Below, one piece after another: positions 21,014-33,645 of a stretch of DNA of 64,000 bases. The notes beneath the pieces are model-generated. The model saw nothing but the letters and a program-made list of their open reading frames with translations, was not told the DNA's origin and searched no databases. Position numbers and translations under genes: made by a program. This stretch comes from Myotis daubentonii (Eukaryota > Chordata > Mammalia > Chiroptera > Vespertilionidae), in contig NC_081851.1 in assembly GCF_963259705.1 (NCBI RefSeq), positions 16,342,145-16,406,144 of the forward strand, in the 5' to 3' direction. The first letter of the stretch is position 1; each line of letters opens with the position of its first letter.

Positions 21014-22210
21014 CTAGAGGCCCGGTGCACAAAAATTTGTGTACTTGGGGGAAAGGGAGGGTCCCCCAGCCTGGCCTGTGCCCTCTCGCAGTCTGGGACC
21101 CCTCGGGAGATAATGCCCTGCTGGCTTAGGCCTGCTCCCGGGTGGCAGAGGGCAGGCCCAATCCCTAGGTGCAGCCCCTGGCCAGGCTCAGAGCAGGGCC
21201 GATTGGGGAGTTGGGGCGCCGCCCCATCATGCACAGAGCAGGGCGGATCGGGAGGTTGTGATTCCACCCTCAGTCATGCTCAGGGTAGGGCCAATTGGGG
21301 GGTTGGGTCACCGCCCCCTGTCACACTCAAGGCAGGGTCGATGGGGAGGTTGCAGCGCCACCCCCTGTCACGACAGAGCAGGGCCAATACGGGGGTTGGG
21401 GCACTGCCCCCTGTCACGCACAGAGCAGGGCCCATCAGGGGGGTTGGGGCTCGGTACCCTGTCACACACAGAGCAGGGCCAATCAGGGGGTTGGGGCGCA
21501 GCCCCCTGTCACGCACAGAGCAGGGCCCATCAGGGGGTTGAGGAACTCCCCCCTGTCACTCATAGAGTAGGGCCGATAGGGGAGTTGGGGCAACGTCCCC
21601 TGTCACCCACAGAGCAGGGCCGATCAGGGGGTTGGGGCACTGCCACTGTCACACTCAGAGCAGGGCCAATGGGGAGGTTATGGCTCTACCCCCTCACACA
21701 CAGAGCAGGGCCCGTGGGGGGGGGCGGGTTGGGGCGCCGTGCTTTACAACCCACAGAGCAGAGCCGATCAGGTGGTTGGGGCGCCGCCACTTTCACACTC
21801 AGGGCAGAGCTGATGGGGAGGTTATGGCTCTACCCTGTCACACACAGAGCAGGGCCCGTGGGGTGGGGGGGTTGGGGCACAGCACCCTGTCACACACAGA
21901 GCAGGGCCGATCAGGGGATTGGGGCGCCGCACCCTGTCACACACAGAGCCGCAGGGCGATCAGGGGGTTGGGGAGCTCCCCCCATCAGGCACAGAGCAGG
22001 GCTGACCAGGGGGTTGCGGTACCTTCCCCTGTCATGAACAGAGCAGGGCGGATAGAGAGGTTGTGGCCCCGCTTCCTGTCAAACACAGAGCCCCAGGGCG
22101 ATCAGGGGATTTGGGCCCTGACCCCTGTCACGCTGATCCCGGTGCCCAGAGGCCTCGTGGCTCTGCTGATCCTGGTGCTGGGAGGCATATTACCCTTTTA
22201 CTATATAGGA
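21014..22210 (-). mobile_element. HeliBat-type Helitron A with internal minisatellite
   Basis: On the minus strand it starts TCCTATATAGTAAAAGGGTA at 22210 and ends with a hairpin (CACAAATTTTTGTG) plus CTAG at 21014. The host base after CTAG is T. The interior is dominated by a tandem repeat. It encodes no transposase and so is non-autonomous. Confidence 0.88.
21160..22110. repeat. Minisatellite of ~60-bp units inside Helitron A
   Basis: About 15 imperfect units each carry CAGAGCAGGGC, a GATCAGGGGGTTGGGGC-like core and CCCCCTGTCAC. The repeat creates long meaningless open frames on both strands with a periodic HRAGPIRG-type translation. Confidence 0.9.
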
Positions 22211-22854
22211 TAGAGGCCTGGTGCATGAGTGGGGCTGGCTGGTTTGCCCTGAAGGGTGTCCTGGATCAGGGTGAGGGTCCCCACTGGGGTGCCTGGCCAG
22301 CCTGGGTGAAGGGATGATGGCTGTTTGCAGCTGGTCACACACCCTTCAGGGTGGGGGTCCCCACTGGGGTGCCTGGCCAGTCTGGGTGAAGGGCTGAGGG
22401 CTGTTTTCAGGCTGGTGGGTGACTGAAGCTCCCAACCGCTCCTTTTTTTCTTTTTTTTCTTTTTTATTCTGGGCCAGCTTTAGCTCTGAGGCTTGGCTCC
22501 AGCTCTTAGGCCTCAGCTGCTGAAAGCAGGTATCTGGTTTGTTTGGGTTCTATAATCGAAACTCTGTATCAACTCCAGTTCTGAGATCCCAGCCAGCTGA
22601 AATCTGGTTTCTGGGGTTTTGTTTAGCTTCTAGATGTTACAATGTTGCAAACTGAAGGCTCAGAGGCTGGCAAGGCAGGCGGGGAACGTTGGAGTCCTCC
22701 AGCACTGAAGCAAGCAAGCCTCATGTTCAGTTTAAGCTGCCTGGCTGCCGGCCGCCATCTTGGCTGGCAGTTAATTTGCATATTGCCCTGATTAGCCAAT
22801 GGGAAGGGTAGCGGTCGTACGCTAATTACTATGTTTCTCTTTTATTAGATAGGA
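22211..22854 (-). mobile_element. HeliBat-type Helitron B, head-to-tail with A
   Basis: On the minus strand it starts TCCTATCTAATAAAAGAG at 22854 and ends with GCACCAGGCCTCTA at 22211, directly against the TC start of Helitron A. The host base before TC is A, the 3' neighbour of the L1 end. The body matches the older copy at 8275-8818. Confidence 0.88.
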
Positions 22855-23116
22855 TTGCTTAAAGTATTACAAAGGGTATTACATATGTGTCCATTCCCCC
22901 CCCCGCCCTAGACAGTCCCCTAGCCTCCGCTATCCCCCAGTGTCCTATGTCCATGGGTTATGCTTATATGCATGCATGCAAGTCCTTTGGTTGATCTCTT
23001 ACCCCCTACCTCCTGCCCCCCAACCCTCCCCGGCCTTCCCGCTGCAGTTTGACAATCTGTTTGAGGCAGCTCTGCCTCTGTATCTATTATTGTTCAAAAG
23101 TTTATAATGGTCTCTA

Positions 23117-26100
23117 TTATCCATGAATGAGTGAGATCATGTGGTATTTTTCCTTCATTGACTGGCTTATTTCACTTAGCATAATGCTCTCCAGTTCCAT
23201 CCATAACGTTGCAAATGGTAAGAGTTCCTTCCTTTTTAGACCAGCATAGTATTCCATCATGTAGATGTACCACAGTTTTCTAATCCACTCATCTGCTGAT
23301 GGGCACTTAGGCTGTTTCCAAATCTTAGCAATGGTGAATTGTGCTGCTATGAACATAGGGGTGCATATATCCTTTCTGATTGGTGTTTCCGGTTTCTTGG
23401 GATATATTCCTAGAAACGGGATCACAGGGTCAAATGGGAGTTCCATTTTCAGTTTTTTAAGGAAACTCCATACTGTCTTCCATAGTGGCCGCACCAGTCT
23501 GCATTTTCCACCAGCAGTGCACAAGTGTTCCTTTTTCTCCACATCCTCTCCAGGACTTGTCCTTTGTTGATTTGTTGATGATAGCCAGTCTGACAGGTGT
23601 GAGATGATACCTCATTGTTGTTTTGATTTGCATCTCTCGGATGATTAGTGACTTTGAGCATGTTTTCATATGTCTCTTGGCTTTCTGAATGTCCTCTTTT
23701 GAAAGGTGTCTATTTAGGTCCTTTGCCCATTTTTTGATTGGATTGTTTATCTTCCTTTTGTTAAGTTGTATGAGTTCCCTATAAATTTTGGAGATTAGGC
23801 CCTTATCAGATATGACATTGGCAAATATGTTTGCCCACGCAGTGGGTTTTCTCCTTGTTTTGTTGATGGTTTCTTTTGCTGTGTAGAGGCTTTTTATTTT
23901 GATGTAGTCCCTTTTGTTCATTTTCTCTTTAGTTTCAAGTGCCCTAGGAGCTGTATCAGTGAAGACATTGCTTCGGCATATGTCTGAGATTTTGTTGCCT
24001 TTGTATTCTTCTAGAATTTTTATGGTTTCCTGTCGTACATTTAAGTCCTTTATCCATTTTGAGTTTATTTTTGTGTATGGTGTAAGTTGGTGGTCTAGTT
24101 TCATTTTCTTGCATATATCTGTCCACTTTTCCCAACACCATTTATTGAAGAGACTATCTTGGCTCCATTGTATGTTCTTGCCTCCTTTGTCAAATATTAA
24201 TTGAGCATATTGGTTCGGGCCAATTTCTGGGCTCTCTATTCTATTCCATTGATCTATATGCCTATTCTTGTGCCAGTACCAGGCAGTTTTGAGAACAGTG
24301 GCTTTGCAATACAACTTGATATCTGGTATTGAGATCCCACCTACTTTTTTCTTTTTCAGGATTCCTGCAGCTATTCGGGGTCTTTTTTTTATTCCAGATG
24401 AATTTTTGGAGAGTTCGTTCTAGATCTCTGAAGTATGCCGTTGGTATTTTAATGGGAAGTGCGTTGAATTTATAGATTGCTTTGGGTAGTATGGACATTT
24501 TAATGATGTTTATTCTACCAATCCATGAACACGGTATGTTCTTCCATCTGTTTATGTCTTCCTCTATATCTTTTTTCAACGTCCTGTAGTTTTCTGAGTA
24601 GAGGACTTTTACTTCTTTAGTTAAGTTTATTCCTAGGTAGCTTAATTTTTTTGGTGCAATGGTAAACGGGATTGTTTTTATAATCTCTCTTTCTGAAAGT
24701 TCACTATTGGTGTATAGAAATGCCTCAGATTTCTTGGGGTTAATTTTGTATCCTGCTACATTGCCAAATTCATGTATTAAGTCTAGTAGTTTTTTGGTGG
24801 AGTCTCTAGGGTTTTGTATGTATAATATCATGTCGTCTGCAAATAAGGACAGTTTTACTTCTTCTTTTCCAATTTGGATGCCTTTTATTTCTTCTTCTTG
24901 CCTAATTGCAATGGCTAACACTTCCAGTACTATGTTGAACAGGAGTGGTGAGAGGGGGCATCCCTGCCTTGTTCCTGTTCTTAGGGGAAATGGTGTTAGT
25001 TTTTGTCCATTGAGTATGATGCTGGCTGTGGGCCTGTCATATATGGCTTTTATTATGTTGAGGTATAATCCTTCTACTCCCAACTTGCTGAGAGTTTTTA
25101 TCAAAAATGGGTGTTGAATTTCATCAAATGCTTTTTCTGCATCAATTGATATGACCATGTGGTTTTTTTCTTTCAGTTTGTTTATGTGATGTATCACGTT
25201 TATTGATTTGCGGATATTGTACCATCCTTGCATCCCTGGAATAAATCCTACTTGGTCATGGTGTATGATCTTTCTGATGTACTGCTGGATCCGATGTGCT
25301 AAGATTTTGTTGAGGATTTTGGCATCTATGTTCATGAGGTATATTGGCCTGTAATTCTCTTTCATTGTGTTGTCTTTACCTGGTTTTGGTATTAGGGTGA
25401 TGCTGGCTTCATAGAATGAGCTTGGAAGTGTTCCTTCCTCTTGAATTTTTTGTAGTAATCTGAGGATAGGTTTTAGTTCTTCCTTGAATATTTGGTGAAA
25501 CTCCCGTGTGAAGCTGTCTGGTCTGGGGCTTTTGTTTGATGGAAGCTTTTTGATGACTACTTCAATTTCTTCCATAGTTATTGGCCTGTTGAGATTTTTA
25601 GATTCTTCCTGATTGAGTTTTGGAATGTTGTATTTTTCTAGGAATTTGTCCATTTCCTCCAAGTTGTCTAGTTTGTTGGAGTAGAGCTGTCCATAGTATT
25701 TTTTAACAATCATTTGTATTTCTGAGGGGTCTGTTGTTATTTCGCCTCTATCGTTTCTGATTTTGTTTATTTGGGTCCTCTCTCTTTGCTTCTTGGTGAG
25801 TCTGGCTAGAGGTTTGTCAATTTTGTTTATCCTTTCAAAGAACCAGCTCTTGGTTTCATTGATTTTCTGTATTGTTTTTTTGGTCTCTATGTCATTTATT
25901 TCTGCTCTAATCTTTATTATCTCCTTCCTTCTGCTCACTCTGGGGTTTTCTTGTTGCTGTCTTTCTAATTCTTTGAGTTGTAGAGTTAGATGATTTACTA
26001 CCATTTTTTTCTTGTTTTTTGAGATAGGCCTGTAGCGCTATAAACTTCCCTCTTAGGACTGCTTTCATTGTGTCCCATAGGTTTTGGATTGTTTTGTTTT

Positions 26101-26935
26101 CATTGTCATTAGTTTCCAGGATGTTTTGAATTTCTTCTTTGATTTCATTGGTAACCCAATCAATATTGAATAGCATGCTATTCAGCTTCAGGTGTTTGAG
26201 TATTTTGGTTTGTTTTTATTGTAGTTTATTTTTAATATTATGCCATCATGGTCTGCGAAGATGCTTTTTATGATTTCAATCTTCTTGAATTTGGGGATAC
26301 TTTGCTTGTGACCCAATGTATGGTCTATTTTTGAATATGTGTTATGAGCACTTGAGTAGAATGTATATTCCGTGGCATTGGGGTGAAGTGTTCTGAAGAT
26401 GTCTATTAAGTCCATCTGATCTAGTGAGTCATTTAGGATTGCGGTATCTTTGCTGATTGTTTGTCTATAGGACTTATCCAGTGCTGTCAGTGGTGTATTA
26501 AAGTCCCCTACTATGATTGTATTGTTGTTGATCTCTCCTTTGATATCTTCCAGGAGTTTTTTTTATGAATTTGGGTGCTCCTGCATTGGGTGCATATATG
26601 TTTAGCAGGGTAATATCTTCTTGTTGTATTGATCCCTTTAGTATTATGAAGTGGCCTTCCTTATCTCTTGTTATGGCCTTCACTTTGAGGTCTATTTTGT
26701 CCGATATAAGTATTGCTACCCCAGCTTTCTTTTCCTTTCCATTTGCCTGAAAGATATTTTTCCATCCTTTCACTTTCAGTCTGTGTGAGTCCCTTCTAAT
26801 GAGGTGGGTCTCTTGTAGACAGCAGATGTATGGGTCATGTTTTTTTATCCATTCAGCCACTCGATGTCTTTTGGTTGGAGCATTTAGTCTGTTTACGTTT
26901 AAAGTTATTATTGAAAGGTACTTGTTTGTAGCCAT
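23117..26935 (-). pseudogene. L1 ORF2 (endonuclease and reverse transcriptase), broken
   Basis: From the ATG at 26935 the frame gives the apurinic endonuclease start (SIITLNVNRLNAPTKRHRVAEW, continuing with ICCLQETHL). After at least one frameshift near 26560, in a T-run, the reverse transcriptase follows, with [13 protein letters not shown] and the catalytic LFADDMILY (around 24825-24845). The longest unbroken piece is 580 codons (26004-24262). The C-terminal part is split again near 24290 and 23500. ORF2 encodes the enzyme that nicks DNA and copies RNA at the target. This copy cannot make it. Confidence 0.9.
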
Positions 26936-26984
26936 TTCTTTTTTTGTGTGGCTGTTTTCTTTCTGAGCTTTTTATTTCTTCTTA

Positions 26985-27875
26985 TTATACCAGACCCTTT
27001 AGCATGTCTTGCATTGCTGGCTTGGTGGTGATAAACTCCCTTAGTCTTTTTTTGTCTGTGAAGCTTCTTATTTCCCCTTCAATTTTGAATGACAGCCTTG
27101 CTGGATAGAGTATTCTTGGATTGAGTCCTTTGCTTTGCATCACTTTGTAAATTTCCATCCATTCTTTTCTGGCCTGATATGTTTCTGTTGAGAAGTCATT
27201 TGATAATCTAATGGGAGATCCCTTGTATGTAACTTTCCGTCTCTCTCTTGCAGCTTGTATGATTTTCTCTTTGTCCGGAACATTTGCCATGGTAATTATG
27301 ATGTGTCTTGGTGTGGGTCTTTTCGGGTTCACCTTGTTTGGGACTCTCTGGGCTTGTGTGACTTTTTTCTTCCCCACCTCAGAGAAGTTTTCTGATATTA
27401 TTTCTTCGAGTAGGTTTTCTAATCTTTGTTCCTCTTTCTGTTGTTCTGGCACCCCTATTATTCGTATGTTGTTTCGTTTGATGTTGTCCCAAAGCTCCCT
27501 TAGGCTCTCCTCCTTTCTTTTAATTTTTTTCTCCTATTACAGTACAGTTTGGTTGTGTTTTGCTTCCTTGTCTTCTAATTCACTAATTCCGTCCTCCCCT
27601 TCTCCTAGTCTACTGTTGATACTTTCAATGGTGTTTTTTATTGCAGCTATATCACTCTTCATTTCTTCTTGGGTCTTACTTAAGTTGTTGATTTTTTCAT
27701 CTGTTTCTTCTAGCTTCTTGCATATGTTATTAATTTTTTCCTCCGTCCAGTTTATGAACTCTAGGACCCTTATTCTGAATTCTTTTTCGGTCATGTTGCA
27801 TGCCTCTGTATCACTTAGCTGCTTTTCTGGCGATACCTCTTTTTCTTTCCTTTGGGGGTTTCTTTGTCTACCCAT
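26985..27875 (-). pseudogene. L1 ORF1 (RNA-binding chaperone), frameshifted
   Basis: ORF1 starts MGRQRNPQRKEKEVSPEK and has the predicted coiled coil (EEKINNICKKLEETDEKINN) and the RNA-recognition end (PRHIIITMANVPDKEKI). A break near 27450-27540 separates the two halves, so the trimeric protein would not form. Confidence 0.88.
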
Positions 27876-28790
27876 GTTTGATCTCACTGACATATCTAGA
27901 CGTTGTGTCGTTCAGTGGCTGCTCCCTTGGTCGCAGTGACTCCTTGGGCTGTGGTTGCTCTTTGGGTGGTTGCGGTAGCAGCTGCTTCTCAGTTGGCAGC
28001 AGCTCCTCTGGTGGGTGCTGTTCACAGCTGTGGTAGCTCTTCTGGCTGGTAGGGGGAGGTTTCACCTACAGCTGCTGTTCTTCAGACAGAGGGTCTGGTG
28101 CTCAGGAGGCTGCTGTTGTTTGGATCTGCTGCGTTGATTTAAAGGCACAAAATACAACACAACAAGGCACTGTGTACCAGGCACCACTCTGTGTTGTTGC
28201 TGGGATTGAAAATCCCTCTATAGGCCAGACCCTGTAAACTCCCAGAGAGTGATCAGATTATTTTAATCCTTGACCTTGTTAAGGGTGGAATCTGGGTGTG
28301 GTTGTGCTCCTTGCCTGGGGGCTAGGTAGCAGAGTCCCACCCTCTGGAAAGAATGGCTGCCCCGATCCTGGGCCCAGGGGTGTCTCAGCACTCAATCCGC
28401 TGCCACCTCTCCCGCCCCCCCCTCCTCAGTCTCTCCCCAGATTCCACTGGTCCGCACCTTCTCCCTCTCTTCAGCACAGGTGAGTGTCTGTATCCGAAAT
28501 ATCTTATGAACAGGATTCAGTGAAAATAAACAAGTAAAAGCCAGCCACGGAAACGGGGAAGGTGACTTTCTACAAGATCTATTATCGGCACTGCATGCTC
28601 TGGTCAGCTCTTCAAGCTGTTCCCCTGTAGGCTCAGTCCTCCATGCTCACAGAACCCAGCTCTCAAATCCCCCGGCAGTGCCAGGAATCCTGCGGATCTC
28701 TTTTCCCCAGTCAGGGGCTGTGCCTGTCCCAAGGGAGGTTGCTATCTGTCACGCGGTCTCCCTCTAACCCTCTGGGCTCAGAGGTCTGGC

Positions 28791-29565
28791 ACCCTGTGTA
28801 ATACTTTAAGCAATAAAATAAAAGAATAAGGAGTGTGTTATAAAAGTTTTCTGCTTTGGTTTAAAAAATGAGAAAAAATGTGTGGATCCAAAACTTTACC
28901 AATTTTATCCATTTTTAGATAAACTACAGATATTCAACCCAATAAAAATAAAATTTACTTATTAAAAAAGAAAGAAAGAAAGGGTATATGATCAAGACAG
29001 GGATAAAGGGAAAGGATTATAAATCTTCGTGGTCGGAAAAAAGGGAGAGGCAAGTTAGGGAGGAGAGGGTGGGTGCATTAAATGCAGCATTTCATGACGT
29101 TAGACCAAGCAGAGCTGGCCACTGGAGGCTTGTCTTTGACCTCGACATGCTTCTTTCTGCTCCAAAAGGCACTCTTTCGTTGTTCCGTCGCTAAGTTGTC
29201 ATCCCGGATAACCAAGGGAGGAAGGATAAAAACACAGAAAACAGCCAGTAAATGAACTGAATAATGGACAAATGACGCTACATTCACCAAATGTACTTGG
29301 GAAGTCAGAATCCAGTCCAGCCCGGGAGAGACGGCAACATTCCCCCAGCACAACCAGCATCAGGGCCCGGTGAACCCTTTCTGCTTGGACTCCAGTCAAG
29401 TGTTGGAGTGGCAGCTGGAGCCAGGGCTCCACGTAGCAGGAGAGGAGCATTCTGTACTGCTCAAGGAGTCGATGTCTTAGACTGCTTCTCCATTTCCATG
29501 GGTTACATTATTAAGCAAGGGTGTTTATTGATGTAGGGGGCAGTTTTCCTTACTCATCCGCTTTT
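28791..29565. other. L1 3'-tail scrap and unassigned sequence
   Basis: 28791-28830 repeats the L1 terminal motif (GTAATACTTTAAGCAATAAA) on the plus strand. A short (AAAG)n tract lies at 28968-28983. The rest is unassigned. Confidence 0.4.
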
Positions 29566-29755
29566 TTGTCCAATGTGTTTTTATTGATTTACAGAGAGGG
29601 AGAAGGAGAGGGAGATAGAAACATCAATGACAAGAAAGATGGATCGGCTGTCTTCTGCATGCCCATACTAGTGTGCCCTGACCAGGAATCAGAAGGTGAT
29701 CTGGTTCATGGGACGATGCTCACCCAACTGAGCCACACCAGTTGCGCTTACTCAT
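29566..29755 (-). repeat. Ves SINE
   Basis: Inverted copy from TTTTTATTGATTTACAGAGA to TGAGCCACACCAGTTGCGC. Confidence 0.85.
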
Positions 29756-29887
29756 CCATTTTAATGACAGGCTCCCTGACATCCTGTCTCACACACAACT
29801 AAATCCTGCTCCTCTCCAAACACTTAGTGGCATGTTTCTGGCCTGCTGCATGCAGTGAAACAGTCCACCTGGACTCTTCAGTCATAA

Positions 29888-30152
29888 TACTTCTTTTTAA
29901 AAAGTCCTCACTGGAGGGTATTTTTCCATTGGTCTTTAGAGAGAGAGTGGATGGGAAGACGTAGGTGAAGGGAGGGAGAGAGCAAGAGAGGGAAACATCG
30001 ATGGGAGAGAGATACTGGTTGCCTCTCTCACAAACCCCAACCGCGGCCGGGATCAACCCTGCAACCGAGGTATGTGCGCTTGACTGGAAATCTAAGTTGC
30101 GCCCCTTCGGTCCTTCGATGCTCTAACCACTGAGACAAACCGGCAGGCTCAC
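29888..30152 (-). repeat. Ves SINE
   Basis: Inverted copy with TCCTCACTGGAGGGTATTTT at its start and an inverted tRNA-like head ending ACAAACCGGCAGGCTC. Confidence 0.85.
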
Positions 30153-32919
30153 TAAGAATTCTGGTACCTCTCACAGCCTCTTATGGCAGGATGACTTTGC
30201 ACATAATGAAAATACCTACCTCTATCTGATACCAAAACATCCTCAAACTCAAGCATTATTCCAGTGTAGATCGCGCCACATCCTCTCCTCTTGGTTTAGC
30301 CCTCACAGCCTTTAAGTTCTAGTCTTATGAGAGCAGACAATTGGTCTAGTGATTTCCTCAACACATCAATCCATGAACAGAAGTGATTTCTCCAGTTCTG
30401 ATGGAGGATTCCAGTGCACAGCTGCACCTCTGCTATTTCTTCCCCCACAGCGCCACCTGCTGACACAGCTCACACCACAGAGAAGGGACCCACTCCTCAG
30501 TGCTGGGGCCCCAAATTGGTTGAGCATCTTCAGGAACCAAAGCAGCTTAAAGGGCAGGCAGTGCTCACAGCGGTTCAGAGTTCGGGCCCCGGAACCAGTC
30601 AGAGACGGGTTTGGGTACCAGCTCCAACACTAAGTCTCTGGGCCAGTGCTGACCCTGGTCAAGCATTCCTGAGCTCCCCTCCCAGCTCTGAACGGGGGAC
30701 AGGAATGGAGCCGACCTCCCACGGCAGCTAGAACTCAAGGAGATGGACAAAGTGGGTCAACTACCAAAAGGCTGCTGAGCCCAGAAAGCCCCCTCGCATG
30801 GCTGCCTTTACTAACTGCAGCCCCTGACCTGCTCACTCACGGATCCAAACCACAGCGGGGATCTGTCAAGCAGTTTTTTCTCAGAAGGTTTTGCTAACTC
30901 AATTGGGCTGATTATAGCTCATTCATCAACTTAGCCAATCACAACAGTGGACGTGATACATGTCCAAAAGTGTGAGGAGGCAGTATGAAAACCCGAAGCC
31001 ACAGAACCCTCTGGAGAAAACCAATGCTAACAAGGCAGTAAGCTTCATGATCATTTACCTGCATGTGAGCGTTTCCCTGTCTTCACCTCCTGTGAGACCG
31101 GGAACGCAAGCAGCAGCCCCCAGACAGTGTGCCCGCATGCGCACACTGCATTTCTGCATCTCCAGTGACACAGCAGGACTTGCAGTGGTGACTGCCACCC
31201 GGAACGGCTGGTGCACCTGTCACACTCACAGGGTGCCTTGTCACAGCCCCGGCTCCTGTCAGGTCCTGTCAACCCAGCCCCTGGGAGCCCACGAGTCTCT
31301 GTCCTGGCCCCGTCTTCAGAAAGTCCTAGTGTCCTTCATCAAATTGTTAACTTCCTCAGGGGGAATGTTTGGCAGGTTTATAGGCAAATAATCAATAAAA
31401 TGATATTTCAAAGTGAATGTGAAAACTAAACCACCTTTCAGTCGATGGCTTTGTTTAATTGGTTCTAAGAGGAACCCCCCCCCCCCCGCCCCGCAACCTT
31501 CCATCTCTGAAATCAGGGTGAAGCTTGGAGCATCACTCCCAGTCACTATCAGCTGGTGGCGATTCTGACAAAACCCTCACTGCCACCAACCTATCACTTT
31601 CTTTCTATGAGCACAAAATCGGGCAGCTGACAGCTGACAGCCTCTTAGATCCCAGGAAACACAGGCAGCACATGCAGCTGCAAATCCACTGTGGACCCAA
31701 TGGCTCACTCCCATCACAGCCCTCAATGATCAGGTCCAGCGCCCCCTGGTGGGAGGACTCAGGGCCAGGTCAGGTGGGAGAATAGAACCACACCTGCTTT
31801 TCAGAGCCACAGCAAGAGCAGAGCCCGAGCCTGGCTGAAGGCCTGGCAGATGTCCACGACGGGTTACATGGGGGCTCTCCTGACAGAAATGGCTAATCCG
31901 AGGCCTGGCAGAGACCAGGAGCCCCAAACACATCCTCTTCTGAGCGTGTCTCTGCGGTAACTATCTGGAGATCCGCTCTGGATATCTGAGGACCCACCAC
32001 AGTGTACGTGATGGGGAGGCTCCTCATGCTGAAGGAAATAAATGGATCTGGATGAAACTGCCACCACAGTGACATGGGCTTACATGTTATTCTTGGGTGT
32101 TCACACACCTGAGGGGGCAGACGGGGTCGTGCGGAGCCCCCTTCAGGCTCCAAGCACACGTGTGTGCACCCAGCTCGCATCTCGTCGGTTCTGCCCTGAC
32201 CTCGAGGAAGGCCTGAGATCCTCCCCTTCACTGCCCTCCTGCAGCCAGGCCAGCCCCTCCTACCTTTTGGTGGGGGCCCACTGCGGGCGTCTCCCTTCTC
32301 CTCCCAGTATGAGCACGATGGGGTGGCCTCCAGGGGCCCAGGACGGCTGTCTGCTGGTGACTTGGCTTGCCTTCGTGAACCATCTCTCTGGCGTTGGAAC
32401 AATTTGAGGAAGGCTCTGGCTCGACTCCAGCGCTTTTTCCTATTAGGAGTAGAGGGTTAGGACACTGCCAACCCCCACTGCCCCTCAAGCCGGGGAAGCG
32501 GCCCTTCACTTGGGGTTCAGCACCAGGTTCCCCACGAATCTGCATCGCCAGCACCAGGATCATCGCATGTGGCCTCAGGGCGTGGAGCACCATTTGCAGT
32601 TCATTCGCACAGACCCAGGGATGGGAGAAGCGTTCTTTGTGGCAGAAACCCGCACTAGCCTCTCGGGAAACAGAACCTCACATGCAGCCTCCACTCTGCA
32701 TCACTGGGAGGCACCGGGAGAGGTGCTGTGCTCATCTAGGTGTGCTGGCAATTGTGCATCCCAGGGCCATGTCAGGGAGAGTCAGGGCCTCCTCATTTCC
32801 CGCTGGAGCTCCCAATAGGTGAGACAGCCGGGCAGACTTAGCCCCTTCCGGGCACTGAGGAGTCTGAGTGAGGGGGGAACAGGGCGGGCCCAGTGGGCCA
32901 TGTGGATGAAAAAGAGTGG
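30153..32919. other. Unassigned sequence with one MIR
   Basis: This is GC-moderate, unique-looking DNA with a C-run at 31477-31495. Many short frames have no recognisable domain or splice-site support. The MIR at 30575-30690 is listed separately. Confidence 0.3.
30575..30690 (+). repeat. MIR SINE fragment
   Basis: AGTTCGGGCCCCGGAACCAG, TTTGGGTACCAGCTCC and the following CTCTGGGCC-like tail fit the MIR consensus order. Confidence 0.55.
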
Positions 32920-33190
32920 ACACCGGCTGGTGTGCCCCAGGGGTTAGAGCAGTGGCCCAAGCACTGAAGGGTCAAGGGTTTGATTCTGGGTCAAGGGCTT
33001 GTACCTGGGTTGCAGTTTTATCCCTGGGCCCACTGGAGGCGTGTGCTGGATGGCAACCAATCAATGTGTCTCGCATATTGATGTCTCTCTCATTAATGTC
33101 TCTCTCTCTTCCCCCCAACCCTTTGTTCCCCTCTACTCTCTCCAAAAATCAATGAAAAAAATCCTCAGGTGAGGATTAAGCAAAATTAAA
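32920..33190 (+). repeat. Ves SINE
   Basis: Head CACCGGCTGGTGTGCCCCAG, CT-rich body and AATCCTCAGGTGAGGATTAA end. Confidence 0.9.
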
Positions 33191-33192
33191 AT

Positions 33193-33398
33193 AGCCCTAG
33201 CCGGTTGGGCTCAGTGGGTAGAGCATCACTCTATGGAGTGAAGGTTTCTGGGCTCCATTCTGGGCAAGGACACATACCCAGGTTACAGACTCAATTCCCG
33301 GTGGGGGGTGTGCAGGAAGCAGCCAATTAATGATTCTCTTTCATCACTGATGTTTCTTTCTCTCACCCTCAGCCTTTTTTTCTGAATTCAGTTAAAAT
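33193..33398 (+). repeat. Ves SINE, adjacent to the previous one
   Basis: Head CCCTAGCCGGTTGGGCTCAG with pol III box-like motifs, body to TTCTCTCACCCTCAGCC, then an AT microsatellite. Confidence 0.88.
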
Positions 33399-33401
33399 AT
33401 A

Positions 33402-33404
<3 letters not shown>

Positions 33405-33453
<49 letters not shown>
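33405..33453. repeat. (AT)n microsatellite
   Basis: An uninterrupted AT run at the 3' end of a SINE. Confidence 0.95.
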
Positions 33454-33455
<2 letters not shown>

Positions 33456-33545
33456 AAAATAAAAATGAATCAATGAAAACAGTGAACTCAAAGGGTAATA
33501 CAATGCAGCTAACCGGCGGAAATGTAGGCATTCTAGTGTCACAAG

Positions 33546-33645
33546 AAGAACCGCAGCTGGTTCTAATCCTGGCTCTGCCACAGAGCGATACTGTGCTGAC
33601 TCAACTCGAGTACTTTCCTCATCGAGGCCTCAATGTCCCCGCCAA
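33546..33645 (+). repeat. MIR SINE fragment
   Basis: CTAATCCTGGCTCTGCCACA and TTTCCTCATCGAGGCCTCAA match the MIR core and tail. Confidence 0.6.

Larger units (their letters stand above)
20972..28790 (-). mobile_element. Near full-length L1, interrupted by two Helitrons
   Basis: An inverted L1 with a GC-rich 5' UTR (about 27876-28790), ORF1 (27875-26985), ORF2 (26935 to about 23117), 3' UTR (to 22855) and an (AATAAA)n-type tail at 20972-21013. The L1-specific length without the Helitrons is about 6 kb, close to full size. Both frames are broken by small indels, so it is inactive. The two Helitrons sit exactly between the AAGCAA end of the 3' UTR and the tail. Confidence 0.9.

Noticed and set aside
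21160..22110. CRISPR-like alternation of repeats
   Set aside because: Units are contiguous, imperfect and without unique spacers, and lie inside a Helitron in a mammalian genome.
21258..22213. Long plus-strand frames (259, 193 and 142 codons)
   Set aside because: They are periodic translations of the Helitron minisatellite and have no start context or domain.
24262..26004. A 580-codon minus-strand open frame
   Set aside because: It is the middle of a broken L1 ORF2, with frameshifts on both sides, not a host gene.
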